DNA from: Coriobacteriales bacterium
Lineage (GTDB): Bacteria > Actinomycetota > Coriobacteriia > Coriobacteriales > UBA8131
Assembly (NCBI GenBank): GCA_031268525.1
Contig: JAIRXA010000149.1
Span: 1 to 11,874, forward strand
Direction of reading: 5' to 3'
Length of the DNA: 11,874 nucleotides
Positions 1 to 5,765 of this stretch are shown piece after piece. Each line of letters starts with the position of its first letter. Position 1 is the first letter of the stretch. A program made the position numbers and the translations under genes. The notes beneath the pieces were generated by a model. The model ran no database searches, was not told the origin of the DNA, and saw nothing but the letters and a program-made list of their open reading frames with translations.

Positions 1-203
1 GTTGTGAGACTTCTTACTTTGTTCACCTACTCTGTTCAATGTTGCTACCTCCTGAATCGATGCGCGCCCAGGTCATGTCCTCTACCCTGCCGTACAAAGC
101 ATAGAATGCCCCCCCCCCCCCCACATTTTGTCAAGAGGGGGGTGTTGTTGGGTTGGAGTGGGCCAAGACTACAGGGATTCCTGCGGCAAAGGGGCCGTAG
201 GCG
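1..203. other. Non-coding or degenerate left edge with a C-tract
   Basis: I see no convincing gene here. The stretch contains a run of 14 consecutive C (109-122), followed 14 bases later by six G (137-142). The two runs could pair as a C/G hairpin in RNA. Short open frames on both strands have low-complexity, Arg/Pro/Cys-rich translations and no recognisable domain. On the minus strand a 45-codon frame ending at 131 reads GGAGIAYGPFAAGIPVVLA; it looks protein-like, but it has no start codon and may be a remnant or chance. An AAAGGGG at 188-194 is the only Shine-Dalgarno-like sequence ahead of the ATG at 204. Confidence 0.4.
109..122. repeat. Homopolymeric C14 tract
   Basis: Fourteen consecutive C residues lie 82 bp upstream of the ATG of the small membrane protein gene at 204. 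Tracts of this length are prone to slipped-strand length change in bacteria and to miscounting in sequencing. No established gene runs through it, so an effect on coding is not supported. An effect on expression of the downstream gene is possible but unproven. Confidence 0.8.
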
Positions 204-716
204 ATGCCTGCCCCACCGCTTTTGCAAAAAATCAGCCCTAAAAGTGAAAGGAAGAAACTTTCAGATCAAGTGTTGGAGCATAATGCGAAAATCGAAGAAA
301 AGAGAGATGCGTACTCGAAAGATACGGCACAACTTGATAAAAGGGTAAAGCGGCTACGGCGCAAAGCGCAGAATGAAACCAATCTGCTCACACTCTTCGG
401 CACGCTCTGTTTCGTTGGGCTGGCTATCTTCGGGATTCTTTTTCTTGCCTGTCTTCTCTTCGGATTAATTGCTAGCGCTCCTTTTCCCTATACGCATGAA
501 ACAGGTTTTATCTGTCTCGGGCTATTGATCGGTGCAATAGTGTTGTACGGTCTTGATGCCATGAGACGTAAAAGTCTCAGTATTCAGGCTTCGACAGATA
601 ACGACCAGCTAGAGCGAATCAAGACACAGATCGGTGATACAAGAAGCCTTGACCAAGAGCTCTGGGCATTTGATCAACGGTATTCCGATAAGGGCAATTA
701 TTGGGTACGAGATTGA
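204..716 (+). CDS. Small two-helix membrane protein, function unknown
   Basis: This encodes a 170-residue protein that I do not recognise. Residues about 15-57 are highly charged (many K, E, R, D) and probably helical or coiled-coil. Two hydrophobic segments follow, about 61-90 (NLLTLFGTLCFVGLAIF onward) and about 100-118, joined by a short loop rich in S, P and F. Residues 121-170 are again polar and helical. The likely picture is a membrane hairpin with both charged ends on the same side, probably cytoplasmic (KRLRRK before helix 1, RRK after helix 2). The ATG at 204 has AAAGGGG nine bases upstream; GTG at 270 or TTG at 273 would give a shorter protein starting at the charged region. Base composition is clearly more A+T-rich than the neighbouring operons, suggesting acquired DNA. 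The last codons and stop lie inside the left arm of a 23-bp inverted repeat (705-727), so the C-terminus may come from an inserted element. No neighbour suggests a function. Confidence 0.6.
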   Translation: MPAPPLLQKISPKSERKKLSDQVLEHNAKIEEKRDAYSKDTAQLDKRVKRLRRKAQNETNLLTLFGTLCFVGLAIFGILFLACLLFGLIASAPFPYTHETGFICLGLLIGAIVLYGLDAMRRKSLSIQASTDNDQLERIKTQIGDTRSLDQELWAFDQRYSDKGNYWVRD

Positions 717-853
717 CGTTAGTAGCGATTTGAGGGGGCATGAGGCCGACCTCCAAAAATAGCTACTTTAAGCGACAATTTATCTACCAGTCAGTTTGTA
801 TTTAGCAGTAAAAGTTAAAGGCATTTAACCCGCTACTAACGTCAATCTCGTAC
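705..853. repeat. Perfect 23-bp inverted repeat bounding a 103-bp segment
   Basis: Positions 705-727 and 831-853 are exact reverse complements over 23 bases, starting GTACGAGATTGACG on the left and ending CGTCAATCTCGTAC on the right. The enclosed 103 bp (728-830) carry no open reading frame and are A+T-rich. The left arm covers the last three codons and the stop of the gene at 204-716. I see no clear flanking target duplication. It could be a MITE-like non-autonomous element with terminal inverted repeats, an invertible segment, or a large stem-loop at the 3' end of the transcript. The sequence alone does not decide among these. Confidence 0.75.
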
Positions 854-1050
854 ATTACAAGGCCTTTTTCGAGAAAAAAGTTAAAAGTGCGGCAAGGCAA
901 AAACGTCTATTCGCTTTTTTGCCTTGCGTTCGTATGTGGAGACGTAGGTGCGGCCATGCAGGTTCCGCAAGGTGTAGGGGCATGCAAGACAAAAGGGGAC
1001 GGTCAACCTATCTTCTTTTCGCACTCATGCGGGCAAGCTCGCAGATCGCT
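717..1050. other. Intergenic region, no gene seen
   Basis: This 334-bp stretch separates the small membrane protein gene from the convergent ABC permease gene. It holds most of the 23-bp inverted-repeat element (to 853), an A/T-rich imperfect palindrome (864-880), and a 12-bp hairpin (892-927). After that come about 120 bp in which I see neither a gene nor a clear signal. Short open frames here have no plausible start signals or domain content. Confidence 0.6.
892..927 (-). terminator. Terminator-like hairpin downstream of the ABC operon
   Basis: Bases 892-903 (GCAAGGCAAAAA) pair perfectly with 916-927 across a 12-base loop. Read on the minus strand, the hairpin is followed by GCCGCACTTTTAAC and further T-rich sequence. 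It sits 124 bp beyond the permease stop. It most plausibly terminates the minus-strand ABC operon, and could also work on transcripts from the left. Confidence 0.5.
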
Positions 1051-1785
1051 CTAGACCATACGCCAGCGAGTGAGGCGGCGCTCCAACACATCGAATGCCT
1101 CATAGAGTACGACACCGAGCAGGGCCATCGCGATGATACCGGCAAACATCCGCGGATAGTTGATCATCGCCCAGCTATCGACGATAAAGTACCCCAGACC
1201 CGTGGAGCCGGCAATAGCCTCCGCAAAGAAGAGGATCGCCACCGCCGTGCCTGAACTGATACGCAGCGCCGTGAACAACTCGGGCAGGGAGGCGGGCACG
1301 ACCACGTGCGTAAAGACGTCGAGCCTCGAGGCGCCGAGTGAACGGATAGAGAGAACCGCTCCCTCCGGTACGGCCTTGGCGGCATCGCGCACCGTTACCG
1401 AAACCTGAAAGAAGATGGTCAGGGCGATGAGTACGATCTTGGGAGCGTCAGCCAGTCCAAGCAAGACGAGCAGGACAGGCAGCAGCACGATCTTGGGAAT
1501 CGGGTAGAGGATGTAGAGCAGCGGTGCGAACAGCGTGTCAAGACGCGGCGAACGACCGATGGCCAGCCCAAGCGGCATGGCAAGGACGGTACCGATAGCC
1601 ATCGCGACGAGCACGCGATAGAGGCTTATGAGGAAGTCGGGCGCAAGCTGAGAGGCGTATCGTACAAGCATCGGGAAGGTCGCCAGCGGTGTAGGGAGCG
1701 CCGGGGAGTCGATAAGCAGAGCTGCCAGTTGCCAAAACAGCAGGATAACGAGGATCGAGGCAAGGTAGCCGAGAAGTTTACGCAT
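1051..1785 (-). CDS. ABC transporter permease, SsuC/TauC/ThiX-like
   Basis: This 244-residue integral membrane protein is the channel-forming subunit of an importer whose ATPase and lipoprotein are encoded just upstream. It starts MRKLLGYLASILVILLFWQ, a first membrane helix, and has about six hydrophobic segments spread along its length. The EAA loop that docks onto the ATPase is at about residues 141-179 (EGAVLSIRSLGASRLDVF then VVVPASLPEL), with the family's usual Gly and Pro positions. Length fits binding-protein-dependent permeases (BPD_transp_1) of the nitrate/sulfonate/taurine/thiamine-precursor group. I chose the ATG at 1785 because AGGAA lies six bases before it and the hydrophobic start follows at once. 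The frame stays open to 1983, but that part is the ATPase's repetitive tail read out of frame. The start overlaps the ATPase 3' end by 8 bases, so the two are probably translationally coupled. Substrate is not determined. Confidence 0.88.
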   Translation of the reverse strand: MRKLLGYLASILVILLFWQLAALLIDSPALPTPLATFPMLVRYASQLAPDFLISLYRVLVAMAIGTVLAMPLGLAIGRSPRLDTLFAPLLYILYPIPKIVLLPVLLVLLGLADAPKIVLIALTIFFQVSVTVRDAAKAVPEGAVLSIRSLGASRLDVFTHVVVPASLPELFTALRISSGTAVAILFFAEAIAGSTGLGYFIVDSWAMINYPRMFAGIIAMALLGVVLYEAFDVLERRLTRWRMV

Positions 1786-2683
1786 GGGAAGTTCCTGCGT
1801 GCGGCTCGTCTTCACTTCGAGGCGCTTCTTCAGCCTGAAGCGCTCCCCCGTCCTGATGCGGTTTGCCCTGCACGCCCAGCGCTTCCCCACCCTGAGGCGG
1901 TTTTCCTCCCTGAAGCGCTCCCCCGCTGTCCACCCTGCTCTCAGCTTCCCCCAAAGCCTCGCGTACGGCGCGGCAGGTCGCAAAGAACTCTGAGGTACTG
2001 CGGTAATCCACCACCCCCATGTTTGGATTGTCGATCAGCGCTGCTACCAAACCGGGTCGCGGGGCCATGACCGCGATATGTCGACCGAGGAAGACTGCTT
2101 CCTCGATCGAGTGGGTCACGAGTACCTGCGCATATCCACGTTCCCGCCACAGCGCCAACAGCAAATCCTGCAGACCCTCCCGAAGCAGGGCGTCAACGGC
2201 GCTCAGCGGCTCGTCCATCAACAGAAGATCGACCTCGAGAGCCAGCACGCGCGCCAAAGCGAGGCGCTGGCGCATCCCGCCGGAGAGCTCGCCGGGATAG
2301 TTGCGTGCAAAGTCGGCAAGCCCCACCTGCTCCAAGGTGCGCCGGGTGCGCTCCTCGCGATCTGCGCGCGGCAGGTGACGGATGCGCAAACCGAGCTCCG
2401 CGTTGGCAAAGACGGTTTTCCAGGGCAGCAGGCCAAAGTCCTGCAGGATCAGTCCTGTGGCAAAACGCGGCTTTGCGAGCGGTCGACCAGCAACCCTGAC
2501 AGATCCGCCGGTCGGAACAAGCAGACCAGCTGCCAGCAGCAGTGCCGTGGACTTACCACAGCCCGAGGGCCCGATCAAAGCCAGCGGCTCACCGGCCTCA
2601 ACCGTCAGGGTCAAACCAGCGAGCGCCTCGACATCTCCGGAACTCCCGTGGTAGGTATGCTTGATATCCTCAAAAGATAACAT
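1778..2683 (-). CDS. ABC transporter ATPase, nitrate/sulfonate/taurine-type importer
   Basis: This is the cytoplasmic ATP-hydrolysing subunit that powers the importer, 301 residues. All nucleotide-binding motifs are intact: Walker A GPSGCGKST (38-46), Q-loop Gln81 in LILQDFGLLPW, signature LSGGMRQR (133-140), Walker B LLLMDEP (153-159) with D-loop SAVD (161-164), and switch His191. The LLPWKTV stretch after the Q-loop is typical of the SsuB/TauB/ThiZ subgroup. The usual domain ends near residue 245. The remaining ~50 residues are an unusual hydrophilic tail of short Gly/Pro/Gln/Glu repeats (GGALQG, GKPPQG, GEALGV, DGGALQ) encoded by a degenerate ~18-bp DNA repeat. The ATG at 2683 opens the conserved first strand; only a weak ribosome site is visible (CTAAG). 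It lies 27 bp after the binding-protein stop and overlaps the permease by 8 bp. Confidence 0.9.
   Translation of the reverse strand: MLSFEDIKHTYHGSSGDVEALAGLTLTVEAGEPLALIGPSGCGKSTALLLAAGLLVPTGGSVRVAGRPLAKPRFATGLILQDFGLLPWKTVFANAELGLRIRHLPRADREERTRRTLEQVGLADFARNYPGELSGGMRQRLALARVLALEVDLLLMDEPLSAVDALLREGLQDLLLALWRERGYAQVLVTHSIEEAVFLGRHIAVMAPRPGLVAALIDNPNMGVVDYRSTSEFFATCRAVREALGEAESRVDSGGALQGGKPPQGGEALGVQGKPHQDGGALQAEEAPRSEDEPHAGTSHA
1834..1925. repeat. Degenerate ~18-bp tandem repeat in the ATPase 3' end
   Basis: The 17-mer CCTGAAGCGCTCCCCCG occurs exactly at 1834-1850 and 1909-1925. Related copies begin at 1852 (CCTGATGCGG) and 1891 (CCTGAGGCGG), with a weaker one near 1871. The spacing is roughly a multiple of 18 bp, so the array keeps the ATPase reading frame and encodes its repetitive C-terminal tail. 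Confidence 0.7.
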
Positions 2684-2710
2684 GCTGCTTAGAATCAGTC
2701 AGTCTGCGCC

Positions 2711-3718
2711 TCAGCCAAAAAATCCCCCGGTCACCGGGTCATAGCCCATACGCTCTTCCAGATATCCCTTCTCAAACATCCATTCCAAAACAGGCTCGAC
2801 CATGTCGGAGGTGGGCTTGCCCACCGTCGGGTAGGTGGGGACGGGGTAGCTGTCCGCGATCTCGGCGGGCAGTGAGGTCTTCTCTACCAGCAGCGCGCGA
2901 AAACTCTCGGGATCAGCATTGATCTTGGTAACTTGCTCGTTCCAAGCCATACGCAGGCGCTCAAAAATTGCCTGCCCCGCAGCGCTCTGGGCGAGATCGA
3001 GACGCGCGACCATCACGGACTGGGAGTAATTGGGGCCCGTGGTATCGTCAGCAATGACCACCATACCCTGTTGCTCGCCGAGATAGAGCAGAGAACCGGG
3101 TAGCATCGCAGCGGCAACCTGATTGCCGGTCACCATCTGGTAGCGCACCGGAACCTTCTTGACCTCCTCGGTCAGTATCTGGTCGGCGGGCACCTGAGCG
3201 TCGCTCAACATCTCGTCCATGACGTATTCGAGCATGGTACCGGAGGCCACAGCGATGGGTTGCCCCGCCAGATCGGTCAGCGAGCTGTAGCCACTGTCCG
3301 GGTTGGTCAGGATGCCAAAGCGACCCTGATCGGCTGTTGCGCCGAGTGTTACCCACTCCAAGGTAAGCGGCGTTCCGCCCTTGGTGAGGTTGGCTGCGAC
3401 AACAATATCGGTCATGGCAAAGTCCACCTCACCAGCCGTAAGCGCCGCAGACAGCTCCTGAGCCGACTGAAAGACCTGTATGTCGGCGTGGATCCTCTCA
3501 TCGGAGAGGATGCCGTCAGCCTCGGCAGCCCAGATAGGCAGGAAATCCTCGGTGGCAAGGGTCCCAATGGTCACGCTGCTCGTACCGTCAAGGGCAACCC
3601 CCGTATTGGTGAGATCCCCCTCATCTGAAGCAGTGGAAGTGCCACAGGCGACCAGAGCCGCCAGCATGATCAGGCAGAAGCTTGTGATGCCACGTAAGGC
3701 AAAGCGTCGCACATGCAT
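2711..3718 (-). CDS. ABC transporter substrate-binding lipoprotein, NMT1/SsuA-like
   Basis: This 335-residue extracytoplasmic solute-binding protein is first in a three-gene importer operon. The N-terminus is a lipoprotein signal: basic MHVRRFALRG, a hydrophobic core, then lipobox LVAC with the lipidated Cys at residue 25, followed by a polar linker (GTSTASDEGD). The mature part has the family's order: TIGTLATEDFLPIWAAEADG with an early ligand-pocket region, VDFAMTDIVVAANL (the AGEVDFA element), then LAGQPIAVASGTMLEYVMD and NQVAAAMLPGSLLYLGEQQG in the second lobe. This matches NMT1/THI5-like, SsuA/TauA-type proteins, which bind small solutes such as alkanesulfonates, taurine, nitrate or pyrimidine precursors; the actual ligand cannot be read from the sequence. 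The ATG at 3718 is preceded by GAGGAGAG three bases upstream. A TATAAT is found at 3751-3756. The amtB-glnK operon upstream is separated by a strong hairpin, so this is its own transcription unit. Confidence 0.85.
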   Translation of the reverse strand: MHVRRFALRGITSFCLIMLAALVACGTSTASDEGDLTNTGVALDGTSSVTIGTLATEDFLPIWAAEADGILSDERIHADIQVFQSAQELSAALTAGEVDFAMTDIVVAANLTKGGTPLTLEWVTLGATADQGRFGILTNPDSGYSSLTDLAGQPIAVASGTMLEYVMDEMLSDAQVPADQILTEEVKKVPVRYQMVTGNQVAAAMLPGSLLYLGEQQGMVVIADDTTGPNYSQSVMVARLDLAQSAAGQAIFERLRMAWNEQVTKINADPESFRALLVEKTSLPAEIADSYPVPTYPTVGKPTSDMVEPVLEWMFEKGYLEERMGYDPVTGGFFG

Positions 3719-3750
3719 ACTCTCTCCTCATCCTGGTTTACGATAGGGCT

Positions 3751-3779
3751 ATTATAACCCGCAAACCGCGCCCAGAAAG
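3751..3779 (-). promoter_or_regulatory. Probable promoter of the ABC importer operon
   Basis: On the minus strand there is a perfect -10 hexamer TATAAT (plus-strand ATTATA at 3751-3756), 33 bp before the ATG at 3718. Seventeen bases further upstream is only CTTTCT (3774-3779), a poor -35, so an activator or a non-consensus -35 may be involved. The predicted leader is about 25 nt, too short for a riboswitch. Confidence 0.55.
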
Positions 3780-3864
3780 TTCACTGACGAAAGAGATTCT
3801 GCTGAAAATACAGCGTACGCGGCGACGCGACACCGATAGGATGGCTCAGTTTGACGCAAAATTA

Positions 3865-3929
3865 GGTGTCAGGGGACGTTTCGGTGACACCCCCGACTGG
3901 GGTGTGTCACAAAAACGTCCCCTGACACC
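3865..3929 (-). terminator. Long hairpin terminator after glnK, possible repeat element
   Basis: A 17-bp perfect outer stem (3865-3881 with 3913-3929, GGTGTCAGGGGACGTTT) encloses a 2x2 internal loop. Inside that are a 7-bp stem (3884-3890 with 3904-3910), a bulge, 4 C-G pairs and a GACT loop. Read on the minus strand it begins 13 bp after the glnK stop and is followed by TAATTTTG, as expected for an intrinsic terminator of amtB-glnK. The arms are longer than a terminator needs, and a partial extra copy of the motif (CCTGTCACCCC) follows on the plus strand at 3931. A dispersed palindromic repeat is therefore possible. Confidence 0.75.
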
Positions 3930-3941
3930 CCCTGTCACCCC

Positions 3942-4280
3942 CTAAATCGCTATCTCACCACTTTCGAAGGTGCGGATGCGTACGACTTCCTCAACGGGCA
4001 GCACGAATATCTTGCCGTCGCCAACGTCTCCGGTCTGAGCGGTGGCCACGATCAGTTTGATCAGTTCGTCGACGCGATCATCGGTGGTGACGATCTCGAA
4101 TTTCACTTTGGGCAGGGTGTTGATAATGACCTCACTGCCTCGATAAAATTCCTTCCAACCGTGCTGATTGCCACAGCCGTGCACCTCAGAAATCGACATC
4201 CCCTTGAGCTCAATCCCAAACAGGGCTTCCTTGAGCGGCTCGAGTTTCGCCGGACGGACAATTGCTTCGATCTTCTTCAT
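3942..4280 (-). CDS. glnK: PII nitrogen regulatory protein lacking Tyr51
   Basis: This 112-residue PII signal protein, the usual length, senses 2-oxoglutarate and ATP/ADP in the cytoplasm and gates the ammonium channel encoded just upstream. It opens MKKIEAIVRPAKLEPLKEAL. Residues 35-60 form the T-loop region (GCGNQHGWKEFYRGSEVIIN then LPKVKFEI), with Gln39, Tyr46 and Arg47 conserved. The nucleotide-binding segment TGDVGDGKIFV (83-93) and Arg101/Arg103 are intact. By alignment with E. coli GlnB, position 51 is Val instead of the Tyr that is uridylylated in enterobacteria and adenylylated in Streptomyces and Corynebacterium, so that modification cannot occur. Lys85 of the ATP site is Asp. The ATG at 4280 has GGGGAG five bases upstream and lies 21 bp after the amtB stop, so one mRNA is expected. 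The linked amtB supports GlnK over GlnB. A strong hairpin follows. Confidence 0.93.
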   Translation of the reverse strand: MKKIEAIVRPAKLEPLKEALFGIELKGMSISEVHGCGNQHGWKEFYRGSEVIINTLPKVKFEIVTTDDRVDELIKLIVATAQTGDVGDGKIFVLPVEEVVRIRTFESGEIAI

Positions 4281-4301
4281 GGCTTCTCTCCCCTTCTTTC
4301 T

Positions 4302-5576
4302 CTAATCGAGGCCGTTGTAGGCCGGGTAGGCGGACTCGCCGTGGGCAATCGTGTCAAGACCCGCGTTTTCCTCGGCAGTCGAAACCCTGAGGCTGCCCTT
4401 GAAGATCAGCTTTACAAGAAATCCGATGAGCGTGGCGGCGACAGCAACAAAAATGAGGGTGACGGCGATACCGAGCACCTGCGAAACGAGCAGCGAGGGA
4501 TCGCCCGTGTAGAACAGGCCGCCCTTATCGGTCCAGCTCAACTCCGGCACGCAGAACAATCCCGTGAGGATACCGCCGGTGATGCCGCCAACAGCGTGAC
4601 AGCCAAAGGCGTCCAGCGCGTCGTCGTAGCCAATTTTGCCTTTGAGGAAGGAAATCGCAAAGTAGCAGATGGGCGAAACGACAACGCCAAGGATGATAGC
4701 GGCCCAGGGCTCAACGAAACCGGCGGCGGGCGTGATGACAACCAGCCCGGCGACCAGACCGGTCGCGGCGCCAACAAGGGTGGGTTTACCGGTTTTGATA
4801 CGTTCGACGATGGTCCAAGACAGGAGCGCGGCGGCGCTTGCAGCCAAGGTGTTGACGACGGCCAGAGCAGCGACACCATCGGCAGCGAAGGCCGATCCGC
4901 CGTTGAAACCAAACCAACCAAACCACAGCAGAGTGGCGCCGAGCACAACGAAGGGAACGTTGTGCGGACGGTAGCTCATCATGCCGTAGCCCTTGCGGCG
5001 GCCAAGTATCAGGCAAAGCACAAGACCCGTAAGACCCGAAGAAATGTGGACGACGTCGCCACCAGCAAAGTCCAGCGCGCCGATCGTATCGCCGATCAGA
5101 CTGCCGTCGCCTCCCCAGACCATGTGCGCCAGCGGCGCGTACACCACGAGTACCCAGATCGTAATGAAGAGCACGACTGCCCCAAACTTCATGCGTCCCG
5201 CAACTGAACCGGTGATGATCGCGGTGGTGATCATCGCAAAGGCTGCCTGATAGGCAACGTCGATGAGCGCTGGGTAGCTGCCACTTTCGGGATCGGCGGC
5301 CTCTAGAAACATACTTTGGACATCTCCGGCTCTCCCGAACCCATCAAATCCTCCGAAGAAGGGGATTGAACCGTCGCCACCATACGCGAAGGAATGTCCC
5401 ACAAGAACCCAAAGTACCCCGACAACACCCAAGACGATGACCGACATGAACATGGTGTTCACGACGTTTTTCCGGCGAGCCAGCCCGCCGTAAAAAAATG
5501 CCAGTCCCGGAGTCATCAAAAGTACCAAGAAGACGCAGATGAGCATGAATGCAGTGTGCCCCGTGTCGAGTACCAT
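4302..5576 (-). CDS. amtB: Ammonium transporter AmtB/Amt family
   Basis: This 424-residue polytopic membrane channel imports ammonium; its central pore is gated by the partner PII protein encoded next. It has the family's eleven hydrophobic segments and signatures: PGLAFFYGGLARRKNVVN near the N-terminus, DFAGGDVVHISSGLTGL (169-185) with first pore His177, and DAFGCHAVGGITGG with second pore His327. Trp154 in APLAHMVWGG and Asp169 match conserved periplasmic and pore positions. The C-terminal tail ends GLDTIAHGESAYP, the conserved region through which PII acts. The protein begins at the first membrane segment with no cleavable signal, as in many Gram-positive Amt proteins. The ATG at 5576 is preceded by GGAGG three bases upstream and GGGAGGAG ten bases upstream. 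Upstream lies a strong candidate GlnR binding site (5674-5711), suggesting nitrogen control. Confidence 0.95.
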   Translation of the reverse strand: MVLDTGHTAFMLICVFLVLLMTPGLAFFYGGLARRKNVVNTMFMSVIVLGVVGVLWVLVGHSFAYGGDGSIPFFGGFDGFGRAGDVQSMFLEAADPESGSYPALIDVAYQAAFAMITTAIITGSVAGRMKFGAVVLFITIWVLVVYAPLAHMVWGGDGSLIGDTIGALDFAGGDVVHISSGLTGLVLCLILGRRKGYGMMSYRPHNVPFVVLGATLLWFGWFGFNGGSAFAADGVAALAVVNTLAASAAALLSWTIVERIKTGKPTLVGAATGLVAGLVVITPAAGFVEPWAAIILGVVVSPICYFAISFLKGKIGYDDALDAFGCHAVGGITGGILTGLFCVPELSWTDKGGLFYTGDPSLLVSQVLGIAVTLIFVAVAATLIGFLVKLIFKGSLRVSTAEENAGLDTIAHGESAYPAYNGLD

Positions 5577-5622
5577 AATCCTCCAGCTCCTCCCTAGTCA
5601 TGGCGACCCCATGGCCGCTCGC

Positions 5623-5631
5623 TTATCACTA
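5623..5631 (-). promoter_or_regulatory. Weak -10-like region ahead of amtB
   Basis: On the minus strand TAGTGA (5626-5631) or the overlapping TGATAA (5623-5628) is the best -10-like hexamer between the GlnR-type box and amtB. No good -35 stands at 16-18 bp. That fits a promoter needing an upstream activator, but the assignment is weak. Confidence 0.25.
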
Positions 5632-5673
5632 TGGAGGGAAGGATGGTGACGCGACAAGGCAAAACGGCGACTG

Positions 5674-5711
5674 TTTACACCGTCGAACACCGCTGGTAAC
5701 ACGGCGGAAAC
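5674..5711. promoter_or_regulatory. Candidate GlnR operator upstream of amtB-glnK
   Basis: Four 5-bp half-sites start exactly 11 bp apart: TTTAC (5674), GAACA (5685), GTAAC (5696) and GAAAC (5707), each separated by 6 bp. The published Streptomyces GlnR consensus is GTnAC-n6-GAAAC, usually doubled with another n6. The last pair matches perfectly (GTAAC-n6-GAAAC). The first pair matches 3 of 4 and 3 of 5 fixed positions. The site lies about 98-135 bp before the amtB ATG, in the amtB-polA gap. Consensus is from published work; binding here is inferred. Confidence 0.65.
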
Positions 5712-5717
5712 ATGCAA

Positions 5718-5739
5718 CCGCTCACCGGCGTGTGAGCGG
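5718..5739 (-). terminator. Hairpin after polA, possible terminator
   Basis: CCGCTCAC (5718-5725) pairs with GTGAGCGG (5732-5739) around a 6-base loop. On the minus strand it lies about 70 bp past the polA stop and is followed by TTGCATGTTT, a poor U-run. It may terminate the regulator-polA transcript, and it sits beside the candidate GlnR box. Confidence 0.4.
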
Positions 5740-5765
5740 CACGTGGGTCGGAGACGTGTTCGTTT

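Noticed and set aside
157..169. AGTGGGCCAAGAC shared by 157-169 and 5766-5778
   Set aside because: One 13-bp exact match is about what chance gives in 12 kb, and the flanks do not extend it convincingly.
45..270. Minus-strand frames at the left edge, one with a protein-like GGAGIAYGPFAAGIPVVLA stretch
   Set aside because: The frames are short, and the protein-like one has no start codon and is closed upstream by a stop near 270. It could be a remnant, but that is not supportable.
4..348. Open frame on the plus strand through the C-tract
   Set aside because: The translation is Arg/Cys/Pro-rich with no domain, there is no upstream ribosome site visible at the edge, and it overlaps the better-supported gene at 204.
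1786..1983. N-terminal extension of the permease (66 residues)
   Set aside because: It is the ATPase repeat tail read in another frame, is Arg-rich, and the ATG at 1785 has a good ribosome site and begins the first membrane helix.
3719..3864. Possible riboswitch ahead of the ABC operon
   Set aside because: The -10 box predicts a leader of about 25 nt, and I see no conserved thiamine, FMN or other aptamer core.
4161..5207. Long plus-strand frame antisense to amtB and glnK (348 codons)
   Set aside because: The translation is very polar, with no domain, and mirrors the codon bias of the GC-rich genes on the other strand. AmtB and PII are unmistakable.
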